A DNA stretch of 9,625 bases, from the NCBI GenBank assembly GCA_030452025.1, contig JAKDNC010000089.1, positions 1 to 9,625 on the forward strand, read 5' to 3'. Positions 1 to 6,225 of the stretch are shown here, in pieces (the first letter of the stretch is position 1; every line of letters begins with the position of its first letter). Made by a program: the position numbers and the translations under genes. The notes under the pieces are model-generated. The model ran no database searches, was not told the DNA's origin, and worked only from the letters and a program-made list of their open reading frames with translations. The stretch is from Nocardioides sp. Its GTDB lineage: Bacteria; Actinomycetota; Actinomycetes; Propionibacteriales; Nocardioidaceae.

Positions 1-2
1 TC

Positions 3-518
3 AACCAGGGGCGCTCCGAGACCACCGACGAGACGACCTCCGGGGACAGTTCGAGCACCCCGGCCGCCGAGCTGTCGGTGATCGAACCCGACGGCGTCAC
101 CGACTTCGACCCCGAGGGTGACGGCGGCGAGGAGTATCCTGAGCTTGCCCCGCTGGCCATCGACGGTGACCCCGGGACCGCATGGCAGACCTCGAACTAC
201 AAGCAGAACTTCGGCCCCGGGGGCCTCAAGGACGGCGTCGGCCTGATCGTCACGCTCGCGAAACCGACCGACGTACGCAACGTCGAGGTGTCCACGATCG
301 GGAATCCGACGTCGATGAGCCTCTACGCCGGCACCGGCGAACCGCCGACCACCGTGGACGGCCTGGAGCCGGTCGCCACCGGGACGGCCGAGAACGGATC
401 GGTCTCCCTCCAGCTCGAGGAAGCCGTCTCGGCGGACTGGGTGCTGGTCTGGCTGACCTCGCTGCCCTCCGACGGTGGCTACCGAGGCCAGGTCGCCGAG
501 ATCGTGGTGCGTGGATGA
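3..518 (+). CDS. C-terminal extracellular domain of MurJ-associated (pseudo)kinase-type protein, 5' partial
   Basis: The gene enters from the left edge; 171 residues and the TGA are visible. The first visible stretch is a Ser/Thr/Asp/Glu-rich linker (about residues 1-30). A beta-rich domain follows, with an IDGDPGTAWQT signature, a VGLIVTLAKPTDVRNVEV strand pair and a final GQVAEIVVRG strand. This resembles the discoidin/F5-8-type jelly-roll domain at the extracellular end of mycobacterial Rv3910-like proteins (MurJ flippase plus pseudokinase) or of the separate kinase-like protein in other actinobacteria. Position immediately before sigM supports this. A GTG at 78 is internal, since the frame is open to the edge. 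The likely role is sensing or binding outside the membrane in support of peptidoglycan precursor export; this is inferred from synteny because no catalytic part is in view. Its stop overlaps the sigM ATG. Confidence 0.75.
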   Translation, partial: NQGRSETTDETTSGDSSSTPAAELSVIEPDGVTDFDPEGDGGEEYPELAPLAIDGDPGTAWQTSNYKQNFGPGGLKDGVGLIVTLAKPTDVRNVEVSTIGNPTSMSLYAGTGEPPTTVDGLEPVATGTAENGSVSLQLEEAVSADWVLVWLTSLPSDGGYRGQVAEIVVRG

Positions 519-1171
519 CGCGCACCGACCACGATCTCCTCGCCGCCCACGTCGAGGGCGAGGCCGACGCGTTCGGCGAGCTGTTCGCACGCCACCGCGA
601 CCGTCTCTGGGCGGTGGCGCTGCGCACGATGGGCAACCCCGAGGAGGCGGCCGACGCCCTCCAGGACGGGCTGATCTCCGCCTTCCGCAGGGCAGGTTCC
701 TTCCGTGGCGACGCGGCGGTGACCACTTGGCTTCATCGGGTCGTCGTGAACGCCTGCCTGGACCGGATTCGGGCGAACAAGGTGCGCGCTGCGGAATCGC
801 TGCCCGACGATCTCGAGGAGTACGCCGGCCGCGGCGCTCTCAGCACCACCGAACCTGACCAGGGCCCTGACGAAGCCGCGTTGGCCTCCGAGACCCGGGC
901 GATGGTCATCAACGCCCTCAACACCCTCCCGGCCGAGCAACGCGCCGCGCTCGTCCTGGTCGACATGGAGGGATACGGCGTCGCCGAGGCCGCCGAGATC
1001 CTGGACTGCGCGGTCGGCACCATCAAGTCACGCTGCGCCCGTGGCCGCGCACGCCTGGCCCCACTGCTCGGCGTACTCCGCACGGACACGGTGAGACCGA
1101 CCACCCCGGGGAACCCGCCGGAGACCGGGGCCGTCTCATCCTCGCATCCACCGCGCGGGCCACCGGACTGA
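515..1171 (+). CDS. sigM: ECF RNA polymerase sigma factor, SigM family
   Basis: A 218-residue ECF sigma factor that directs RNA polymerase to a stress regulon. Region 2 spans about residues 20-88 (DALQDGLISAFRRAGSFRG core-binding and -10 segment, then TTWLHRVVVNACLDRIR). Region 4 spans about 136-182 (LPAEQRAALVLVDMEGY, then the helix-turn-helix AEAAEILDCAVGTIKSRCARGRARL). A Pro-rich tail of about 35 residues follows region 4, longer than in many ECF factors. The start is the ATG at 515, whose ATGA overlaps the upstream stop; no strong Shine-Dalgarno is present, so translational coupling is likely. The gene lies between the MurJ-linked domain and a one-TM protein, exactly the sigM locus of mycobacteria and relatives. 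The family is clear; the SigM label rests on synteny. Confidence 0.9.
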   Translation: MTRTDHDLLAAHVEGEADAFGELFARHRDRLWAVALRTMGNPEEAADALQDGLISAFRRAGSFRGDAAVTTWLHRVVVNACLDRIRANKVRAAESLPDDLEEYAGRGALSTTEPDQGPDEAALASETRAMVINALNTLPAEQRAALVLVDMEGYGVAEAAEILDCAVGTIKSRCARGRARLAPLLGVLRTDTVRPTTPGNPPETGAVSSSHPPRGPPD

Positions 1172-1193
1172 GCGCCCACCAGGGAGAACTGCC

Positions 1194-1211
1194 CGAAACG
1201 ACCGAAACGAC
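1194..1211 (+). repeat. Tandem 9-bp repeat ahead of the anti-sigma gene
   Basis: CGAAACGAC occurs twice back to back in the 46-nt gap between sigM and the anti-sigma gene, ending two bases before the Shine-Dalgarno core. It could simply be a slippage product, or it could keep the ribosome site unstructured because it is A-rich within a GC-rich region. No function is known. Confidence 0.6.
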
Positions 1212-1212
1212 C

Positions 1213-1223
1213 AGGAGGTGATC
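1213..1223 (+). promoter_or_regulatory. Extended Shine-Dalgarno of the anti-sigma gene
   Basis: AGGAGGTGATC is an 11-base uninterrupted complement to the conserved 3' end of 16S rRNA (GATCACCTCCT). The only standard start codon nearby in frame, GTG at 1218, lies inside this element. The in-frame codon at the usual distance is ATC at 1227, eight bases after AGGAGG. This makes the true start of the following gene uncertain. Confidence 0.8.
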
Positions 1224-1934
1224 GCCATCCCCGAGCCGGAACTGAGCCCCGCCCAGAATGAGGAGGTGCGCCGCCTGCTCGCCGACGCGCGCCACGAGGA
1301 GCCCATGCCGGCCGACGTGGCCTCGCGCCTCGACGGCGTGATTGCCGATCTGGGCGCGGACCTGAGCACCAACCGGGCCGCCGGGCCCGCTGTCGACCCG
1401 GAGCCCCCCGCCTCGGTCACCCCGCTGCGGCGACGCTCGAAGCTCCCGCAGGCCCTGCTCGCCGCGGCCGCCGTCGTGGCCGTCGGCTTCGGGATCACCC
1501 AGGTCCTGCCCAGCGGCGAGGACGGCGCCGGGGACGCCGGCTCCGAAAGCCCGAACAGCTCAAGCCTCTCCGACGACGATCCCGGCGCAGCCGACCAGGA
1601 CTCCGGTGCTGCGGCACCGGACTCGCAGCGCAGTGACTCGCAGCGCACGCAGCCGAGGCATCTCGGGCGGGAGCGGAGCCGAACACTCCTGTCCCGGGTC
1701 CCGCTGTCCGGACTGAGCCCAGGGTTCGAGTCCGACTCCGAGCTCCCTGCCTCGTCCTGCGGGCCGCGCCGTCTCGCGGAAGGCCAGCGTCGCGCTGCGG
1801 CGACCTATCAGGGGCAATCGGCCGTGGTCATCTTCCACCCGGTGAACAACGGCGAGCGGACGGCCGACGTCTACGTGTGTGGCCGCGGCAGTGACTCCGG
1901 GCCTTTGACCTCGGTCACCCTCACGGGCCCCTGA
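1218..1934 (+). CDS. Probable membrane anti-sigma factor for SigM
   Basis: A protein of up to 238 residues with an N-terminal cytoplasmic part of about 70 residues (PELSPAQNEEVRRLLADARHEE is helical and probably contacts sigma). A basic stop RRRSK is followed by one membrane helix (about 77-97, ALLAAAAVVAVGFGITQVL). Then comes a Ser/Asp/Gly-rich linker and an extracellular C-terminal domain (about 150-238) with two cysteines (near CGPRR and VCGRG) that might form a disulfide. It lacks the HxxxCxxC zinc motif of ZAS anti-sigma factors. Its place directly after sigM matches the mycobacterial SigM anti-sigma gene; the family is recognised mainly by position and topology. The linker encodes a short tandem repeat (DSQRSDSQR). 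GTG 1218 is given as the start, but it is buried in the ribosome site; ATC 1227, GTG 1266 and ATG 1305 are alternatives in frame. Confidence 0.72.
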   Translation: MIAIPEPELSPAQNEEVRRLLADARHEEPMPADVASRLDGVIADLGADLSTNRAAGPAVDPEPPASVTPLRRRSKLPQALLAAAAVVAVGFGITQVLPSGEDGAGDAGSESPNSSSLSDDDPGAADQDSGAAAPDSQRSDSQRTQPRHLGRERSRTLLSRVPLSGLSPGFESDSELPASSCGPRRLAEGQRRAAATYQGQSAVVIFHPVNNGERTADVYVCGRGSDSGPLTSVTLTGP

Positions 1935-1974
1935 GGTCGATCCCGCGCGCAGTGACCCCGGCCTCGCCAACAAC

Positions 1975-2001
1975 GGGAATGACGCCCGTCTAGGATCGGT
2001 T
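1975..2001 (+). promoter_or_regulatory. SigR/SigH-type promoter upstream of trxB
   Basis: GGGAAT at 1975-1980 is followed by exactly 18 bases and GTT at 1999-2001. This equals the published SigR consensus of Streptomyces (GGAAT-N18-GTT), best known from trxBA itself. It would start transcription near 2010, giving a leader of about 60 nt before the trxB ATG. A TAGGAT at 1991-1996 could be a housekeeping -10, but I find no good -35 partner for it. Confidence 0.8.
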
Positions 2002-2008
2002 GAACCGA
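1996..2008. repeat. Short inverted repeat over the trxB -10 element
   Basis: TCGGTT-G-AACCGA gives perfect 6-bp arms around one central base and covers the GTT of the SigR-type promoter. It could be a small operator or the start of a 5' hairpin, but such a short repeat may be chance. Confidence 0.3.
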
Positions 2009-2072
2009 CGAACGCCCCGCTCGACCCGAGTCCCGTGGGGTCCCCTTGAACCCGGCCAGGAGGCCATCGCGC

Positions 2073-3050
2073 ATGAGCAACGACGTCCGCAACGTGATCA
2101 TCATCGGGTCCGGCCCGACCGGCTACACCGCAGCGGTCTACGCAGCCCGTGCCAACCTCGCACCACTGGTGTTCGAGGGCTCGGTGACCGCAGGTGGTGC
2201 ACTGATGAACACCACCGAGGTGGAGAATTTCCCCGGCTTCCGCGACGGCATCATGGGCCCCGCCCTGATGGACGAGATGCGGTCCCAGGCCGAGCGCTTC
2301 GGCGCCGAGCTGGTGCCCGACGACGTGGTCGAGCTGGATCTTCAGGCGTCGCCCAAGGTGGTCCGGACCGCGACCGGCGAGTTTCTCGCACGCTCGGTGA
2401 TCCTCGCCACCGGATCGGGCTACCGCAAGCTTGGTCTCCCCAACGAGGAGGCCCTGTCCGGTCGTGGCGTGTCGTGGTGTGCGACCTGCGACGGCTTCTT
2501 CTTCCGCGACCAGCACATCGCCGTGGTCGGCGGGGGCGACTCTGCCGTCGAGGAGGCCACCTTCCTGACCCGCTTCGGCTCCAAGGTCACCCTGATCCAC
2601 CGCCGTGACGAACTCCGCGCGTCGGCGATCATGGCCGAGCGGGCCCTGGCCGACCCCAAGCTCGAGATCGCCTGGAACTCCGAGGTTGCCGCCATCAACG
2701 GCACCGACGGTCTCGAGTCGGTCACCCTGCGCGACACCGTGACCGGCGAGGAGCGTCCCCTGGACGTGACCGGCCTGTTCATCGCGGTTGGCCACGACCC
2801 GCGCTCGGAGTTGCTCAAGGGCCAGGTCGAGCTCGACGAGAACGGGTACGTCATCGTCGAGCAGCCCTCGACGCGCACCAACATCGAGGGCGTGTTCGCC
2901 GCGGGCGACCTGGTCGACCACGTCTACCGCCAAGCGGTGACCGCCGCCGGAACCGGTTGCTCGGCGGCTCTGGACGCCGAGCGCTACATCGCCACCCTCG
3001 ACCACATGGCCTCGCAGACCCCTGAGGGTGCCGTCTCCGTCGACGCCTGA
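2073..3050 (+). CDS. trxB: Thioredoxin-disulfide reductase (NADPH)
   Basis: A 325-residue flavoenzyme that passes electrons from NADPH through FAD and a redox-active cysteine pair to thioredoxin in the cytosol. Visible motifs in order are the FAD-binding GSGPTG (12-17), an ATG-type flavin signature (LATGSG, 111-116), the catalytic CATC (136-139), the NADPH-binding GGGDSA (153-158) with HRRDELRA (176-183) for the 2'-phosphate, and the C-terminal FAD motif GVFAAGDL (273-280). Length is typical of low-molecular-weight TrxB. The ATG at 2073 is chosen because AGGAGG (2058-2063) lies nine bases before it; an upstream in-frame TTG at 2046 has no site. It is followed by its substrate gene trxA and preceded by a SigR-type promoter, which predicts induction by thiol oxidation. 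Confidence 0.96.
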   Translation: MSNDVRNVIIIGSGPTGYTAAVYAARANLAPLVFEGSVTAGGALMNTTEVENFPGFRDGIMGPALMDEMRSQAERFGAELVPDDVVELDLQASPKVVRTATGEFLARSVILATGSGYRKLGLPNEEALSGRGVSWCATCDGFFFRDQHIAVVGGGDSAVEEATFLTRFGSKVTLIHRRDELRASAIMAERALADPKLEIAWNSEVAAINGTDGLESVTLRDTVTGEERPLDVTGLFIAVGHDPRSELLKGQVELDENGYVIVEQPSTRTNIEGVFAAGDLVDHVYRQAVTAAGTGCSAALDAERYIATLDHMASQTPEGAVSVDA

Positions 3051-3068
3051 ATCATCGCGAGCTTCGAA

Positions 3069-3085
3069 CCGCAGCCCGACTGCGG
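3069..3085 (+). other. Small hairpin between trxB and trxA
   Basis: CCGCAG and CTGCGG pair perfectly across a 5-base loop (CCCGA), 19 bases after the trxB stop. No T-tract follows. Its right arm shares bases with the -35 of the trxA promoter, so it could be a weak trxB terminator or an attenuating structure for read-through transcripts. Confidence 0.35.
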
Positions 3086-3110
3086 GAATGATCACCGGTG
3101 GCCGCGCGTT
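3084..3110 (+). promoter_or_regulatory. Second SigR/SigH-type promoter, upstream of trxA
   Basis: GGGAAT at 3084-3089 is followed by exactly 18 bases and GTT at 3108-3110, the same architecture as the element before trxB. It sits in the 134-bp gap between trxB and trxA, so trxA can be transcribed on its own as well as by read-through. The expected transcript start is near 3117, which also argues against any trxA start upstream of that point. Confidence 0.72.
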
Positions 3111-3184
3111 CCACCTCATGTGATCGCAAGATCCATCGTCCAAGCTTCAAGCCCGGACAGCCCGGGAACCAGAAAGGGACAACC

Positions 3185-3511
3185 GTGGGCAACATTCCTC
3201 CCGTGACCGACGACGCCTTCGACGCCGAGGTCCTCAAGTCAGACAAGCCCGTCCTCGTGGACTTCTGGGCCGAGTGGTGCGGTCCGTGCCGCCAGGTCTC
3301 CCCGATCCTCGACGAGATCAACGCCGAACACGGCGACAAGATCACGTTCCTCAAGATGAACGTCGACGAGAACCCGGTCACCCCCGCGAGCTACCGCGTC
3401 ACCGGCATCCCGACCATCAACGTCTACCAGAACGGTGAGGTCGTGAAGTCGATCGTCGGCGCGAAGCCGAAGGCTGCGCTGCTCAAGGAGCTGGACGACT
3501 TCATCAGCTGA
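3185..3511 (+). CDS. trxA: Thioredoxin
   Basis: A 108-residue cytosolic thioredoxin that reduces protein disulfides and is recycled by the adjacent TrxB. It shows the full fold signature: VLVDFWAEWCGPCRQVSPILDE with catalytic WCGPC near residues 30-34, the KMNVDENP strand, the cis-proline TGIPT loop, and a final helix (KPKAALLKELDDFIS). Length equals the family norm of about 107. The start is GTG at 3185, preceded by GAAAGGGA at a good distance; an in-frame GTG at 3098 would add 29 non-homologous residues and lies inside the promoter. The last 8 bases overlap the end of the convergent GNAT gene. Confidence 0.96.
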   Translation: MGNIPPVTDDAFDAEVLKSDKPVLVDFWAEWCGPCRQVSPILDEINAEHGDKITFLKMNVDENPVTPASYRVTGIPTINVYQNGEVVKSIVGAKPKAALLKELDDFIS

Positions 3512-4220
3512 TTCGCGAGCGCGCCGGAGGCAGGCCGGGCTGGGCTGGCTTCGGCGCGGGCCGCGTCGGGCGCACCACTACCAGCAGGCGCTCCACCGCC
3601 TGCTCCACCTCGTCCTTCCAAGTGAGAGCCGACCGGAGCTCCATCCGCATCCGCGGGTTGGTGGGGTGCGCCCGTTGCGTCTTGAAGCCCACCGCGGACA
3701 GGAAGCCTGCAGGCACGACGCAACCTCCAGCCGGGCGCCTGTCGATCTGGCACCGTCCCCTTCCCTGAGCGGCCCTGAGGCCCGGCCGCAACAGGTCCGT
3801 CTCGCCGAAGGCCTCCACGGCCCACGCACCGCCGCCACGCTTGACCAGGTCCCTGGCCATCCCTTGGATCAGGAGCCGGCCGACACCGCCCCCGCGAGCT
3901 GCCGGGTCGACGTACACGGTGGTCAGCAGCAGTGCGTCCTCCGAGACCGGCGCCGTGGGAAAGGTCGCGGCGCCATCGGCGAAGGACGGCGGCACGTAGA
4001 TGGCGTAGCCGACCGGCACGTCATCGGCCAGCGCAACCTGTCCGCACGATCCCCAGTCGCGCAGCGCATGGGAGACCCACGTCTCCTTCACCGAGCGAGA
4101 GTCGTCGTTGTCGAGCCGGTTGCGGCGCACTGGATCGAGCTGCCAGAAGAGGCAGGCGCGACATGGATCCGGCAACCCGTCCAGGTTGTCCATCGTGAGT
4201 CGAACCGTCTTGCGTGACAT
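3504..4220 (-). CDS. GNAT-family N-acetyltransferase-like protein (Rv3916c-type)
   Basis: A 238-residue protein with a GNAT core. A conserved N-terminal CRACLFWQLDP (20-30) is followed by VGYAIYVPP (70-78), then the acetyl-CoA binding motif A, LTTVYVDPAARGGGVGRLLIQ (about 99-119), and a C-terminal CVVPAGFLSAVGF...HPTNPRMRMEL segment (167-195). Its position between trxA and parB matches mycobacterial Rv3916c and a Streptomyces homologue near parB. The substrate is unknown. The stretch at about 143-166 (LLRPGLRAAQGRGRCQIDRR) is Arg/Gly-rich and looks like a lineage-specific insert or loop. The start is ATG at 4220, with GGAGGA four to five bases upstream; the spacing is slightly short. The ATG at codon 10 is a weaker alternative. 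The gene ends inside the trxA stop region and diverges from the acyltransferase. Confidence 0.82.
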   Translation of the reverse strand: MSRKTVRLTMDNLDGLPDPCRACLFWQLDPVRRNRLDNDDSRSVKETWVSHALRDWGSCGQVALADDVPVGYAIYVPPSFADGAATFPTAPVSEDALLLTTVYVDPAARGGGVGRLLIQGMARDLVKRGGGAWAVEAFGETDLLRPGLRAAQGRGRCQIDRRPAGGCVVPAGFLSAVGFKTQRAHPTNPRMRMELRSALTWKDEVEQAVERLLVVVRPTRPAPKPAQPGLPPARSRIS

Positions 4221-4323
4221 CGCTCCTCCGGATCGACGAACGCCTGGAACCGGACCCGGATGATGCGCTCGCCACCTTCCTGCACCATGCTAGACGCTCC
4301 ACGTCTTCTTGGAGGAGCACCCG

Positions 4324-5103
4324 TTGCGCGATCTCACCTATCCGTCGATCATCACGACCGCCAAGGTCGGCTTCAAGGCGCTCGGCCTGCGCATCACGAT
4401 GACCGGAACCGAGCACGTTCCGCGCAAGGGTGGCGTGCTCCTCGCCTGCAACCACATCGGCTACGCCGACTTCATCTTCGGCGGGCTGGCCGCCAACCCG
4501 TCGAACCGCAAGGTCCGGTTCATGGCCAAGCGCGAGATCTTCGACCACAGCATCGCCGGTCCCGTGATGCGCTCCATGCACCACATCCGTGTCGACCGCG
4601 GCGACGGGATCGAGTCCTTCCGCGAAGCCGTGCGCTACCTGCGTGAGGGCGAGGCCGTCGGGATCTTTCCCGAGGCGACCATCTCGCGGGCCTTCGAGCT
4701 CAAGGAATTCAAGAGCGGTGCCGTGCGCATCGCCGCGGAGGCCGGGGTCCCCGTGTTGCCGGTGATCATGTGGGGCACCCACCGGCTGCTGACCAAGGAC
4801 CACCCCCGGGACCTCTCCCGGGGCAAGACGATCGCGCTCGCCGTGGGTGATCCCTTGCACCCGACCGGTGCGGATCCGGTCGGGGAGACTGCGGAGCTGA
4901 AGGCAGCAATGAGCAGCCTGCTCGACGAGACGATTGGCGCCTACCCCGACGAGGAGCAGCCCCCCGGCTCCTGGTGGCTGCCGGCGTCCTACGGTGGGTC
5001 GGCGCCGACGCTGGCTGAGGCGGTCGACCTCGATGCAGCGGAGAAGAGGGAGCGGGCGGCCAAACGGGCGGCCAAACGAGCCGAGAAGAGGTCAAAGCGT
5101 TAG
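4324..5103 (+). CDS. 1-acyl-sn-glycerol-3-phosphate acyltransferase-like (PlsC/LPLAT family)
   Basis: A 259-residue membrane-associated acyltransferase, expected to move an acyl chain from acyl-CoA or ACP to a lysophospholipid or related acceptor. It carries the HX4D catalytic motif as NHIGYAD (H44, D49), an RVDRGDG block II (89-95) and the block III phosphate-binding motif as FPEAT (115-119) in place of the commoner FPEGT, followed by block IV-like VPVLPVIMWG (142-151). The C-terminus (241-259) is almost entirely Lys/Arg/Ala and may bind anionic lipid. The start is the rare TTG at 4324: GGAGGAG (4311-4317) lies seven bases ahead, whereas the in-frame TTG at 4309 overlaps that site. The true acceptor cannot be told from sequence. 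It is the only complete gene here that ends in TAG, one base before a perfect palindrome. Confidence 0.88.
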   Translation: MRDLTYPSIITTAKVGFKALGLRITMTGTEHVPRKGGVLLACNHIGYADFIFGGLAANPSNRKVRFMAKREIFDHSIAGPVMRSMHHIRVDRGDGIESFREAVRYLREGEAVGIFPEATISRAFELKEFKSGAVRIAAEAGVPVLPVIMWGTHRLLTKDHPRDLSRGKTIALAVGDPLHPTGADPVGETAELKAAMSSLLDETIGAYPDEEQPPGSWWLPASYGGSAPTLAEAVDLDAAEKRERAAKRAAKRAEKRSKR

Positions 5104-5104
5104 A

Positions 5105-5124
5105 TCGCTTTGTCGACAAAGCGA
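5105..5124. terminator. Perfect 20-bp palindrome between convergent genes, probable bidirectional terminator
   Basis: TCGCTTTGTCGACAAAGCGA is its own exact reverse complement, lying one base after the acyltransferase stop and 24 bases beyond the parB stop. As RNA it folds from either strand into an 8-bp stem with a TCGA loop. There is no T-tract, as is common for actinobacterial hairpin terminators. A protein-binding palindrome is the alternative reading. Confidence 0.55.
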
Positions 5125-5148
5125 CATATTGGGTCGGGGTTGGCGCAC

Positions 5149-6225
5149 TCAGATCGGGCGGTCATCCCGATTGCGCGGATCCATGATGTCGACGATCCGG
5201 CGAAGGTCGTCCAGTGACGCGAACTCCACGGTGATCTTTCCCTTGGACTTGCCGAGGTCGACCTTGACCCTCGTCTCGAGCCGGTCCGAGAGTCGTTCAG
5301 CGATCTCCTCGAGGCCGGGGGCCGACGGCTTGCGTCGGGCCGAGCGTCCACCTCGTGCGCCATGATCGCCGACGGTCACGATCTCCTCGAGACCACGGAC
5401 GCTGATCCCCTCAGAGACCACACGCTGGGCGAGCCGATCCTGGACGTCGCCATCCTCCACCGACAACAGCGACCGAGCGTGGCCCGCGGAGAGCACGCCG
5501 GCGGCCACACGCCGCTGCACGGCAGGGGACAACTTCATCAGACGCAGCGTGTTGGAGATCTGCGGCCGTGAGCGCCCGATGCGCTGAGCCAGCTCATCAT
5601 GGGTGCAGCCGAAGTCCTCGAGAAGCTGTGCATAGGCCGCCGCTTCCTCGAGCGGGTTCAGCTCGGCACGATGCAGATTCTCCAGCAGGGCATCCCGGAG
5701 CATGTCGTCGTCGCCAGTCTGGCGCACGATCGCCGGAATCGTCTCCATGCCGGCTTCCTGGGTCGCGCGCCACCGGCGCTCACCCATGATCAGTTCATAT
5801 GCGTCCACGCCAGTGCGTCGGACGACGACCGGTTGGAGGAGTCCGACCTCATTGATGGAGTGGACCAGCTCCGCCATCGCCTCTTCCTCGAAGACCTGGC
5901 GCGGCTGGCGATCGTTCGGGCGGATCGACGCCGTGGGCAGTTCGGCGAAGTAGGCCTCGTCCTCGGCCGTGGCAGCGTGGGCCGCGGGGGAGTTGTCGTC
6001 AGCGAAGTCTGGATGTCGCGACGTTTCACGTGGAACATGTGTGTCTGAAGTGGAGTCCGATGCCTTCGACACTGTCGAAGGGCCGACGGAGACCTCCGTA
6101 GGAGCGTCCGAAGGCCGGGGATTCCCGTCCGAGCGATCTTCCGCCCCGGGATCCACAGGTGCGGTTGGAATCAGTGCCCCGAGCCCGCGACCTAGACCAC
6201 GGCGTTGGGTGTGCTTCGCATTCAT
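5149..6225 (-). CDS. parB: Chromosome partitioning protein ParB (CTPase, parS-binding)
   Basis: A 358-residue ParB that loads at parS, spreads as a CTP-dependent clamp and is moved by ParA to segregate the origin. The N-terminus has the ParA-stimulating motif RRGLGRGLGALIP (8-20). A variable acidic/Ser-rich linker follows (21-95). The CTP-binding N-domain has LPTASIRPNDRQPR (97-110), MGERRWRA (147-154) and ENLHRAELNPLEEA (182-195). A helix-turn-helix lies at about 209-230 (DELAQRIGRSRPQISNTLRL), and a C-terminal dimerisation domain at 300-358 contains KVDLGKSKGKITVEF. The ATG at 6225 overlaps the parA stop (ATGA), and GAGGAG lies about nine bases upstream, so the two are co-translated. A degenerate parS lies within its own coding sequence. 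Confidence 0.97.
   Translation of the reverse strand: MNAKHTQRRGLGRGLGALIPTAPVDPGAEDRSDGNPRPSDAPTEVSVGPSTVSKASDSTSDTHVPRETSRHPDFADDNSPAAHAATAEDEAYFAELPTASIRPNDRQPRQVFEEEAMAELVHSINEVGLLQPVVVRRTGVDAYELIMGERRWRATQEAGMETIPAIVRQTGDDDMLRDALLENLHRAELNPLEEAAAYAQLLEDFGCTHDELAQRIGRSRPQISNTLRLMKLSPAVQRRVAAGVLSAGHARSLLSVEDGDVQDRLAQRVVSEGISVRGLEEIVTVGDHGARGGRSARRKPSAPGLEEIAERLSDRLETRVKVDLGKSKGKITVEFASLDDLRRIVDIMDPRNRDDRPI
6022..6037. promoter_or_regulatory. Degenerate parS inside parB
   Basis: CGTTTCACGTGGAACA matches the consensus TGTTTCACGTGAAACA at 14 of 16 positions. In the parB frame it encodes part of HVPRET in the variable linker (residues 63-68), where protein constraint is low. The broken symmetry at one arm may lower ParB affinity. 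Confidence 0.65.

Noticed and set aside
182..514. Open frame upstream of and in phase with sigM that would extend it by 111 residues
   Set aside because: It runs inside the preceding gene in another frame, is Arg-rich shadow sequence without homology to sigma factors, and the ATG at 515 gives a standard ECF N-terminus.
1560..1800. Possible frameshift in the low-complexity anti-sigma linker
   Set aside because: The frame continues into a coherent C-terminal domain with YQGQSAVVIFHP and VCGRG, as expected, so no shift is needed.
1907..1938. GACCTC/GAGGTC inverted repeat across the anti-sigma stop as a terminator
   Set aside because: Six-base stem with a 20-base loop and no T-tract; too weak to call.
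1560..3143. Long minus-strand open frame of 527 codons
   Set aside because: It lies opposite the anti-sigma and trxB genes, has no recognisable domain, and is a typical antisense shadow in GC-rich coding DNA.
4088..4288. Short minus-strand frame overlapping the GNAT start, as a leader peptide
   Set aside because: No ribosome site of note and no recognisable sequence; it overlaps the well-supported GNAT gene in another frame.
5790..6038. Minus-strand frame beginning MFHVKR, resembling the N-terminus seen in some RsmG proteins
   Set aside because: FHVK is just the parS sequence read in another frame; the rest overlaps parB and has no domain.
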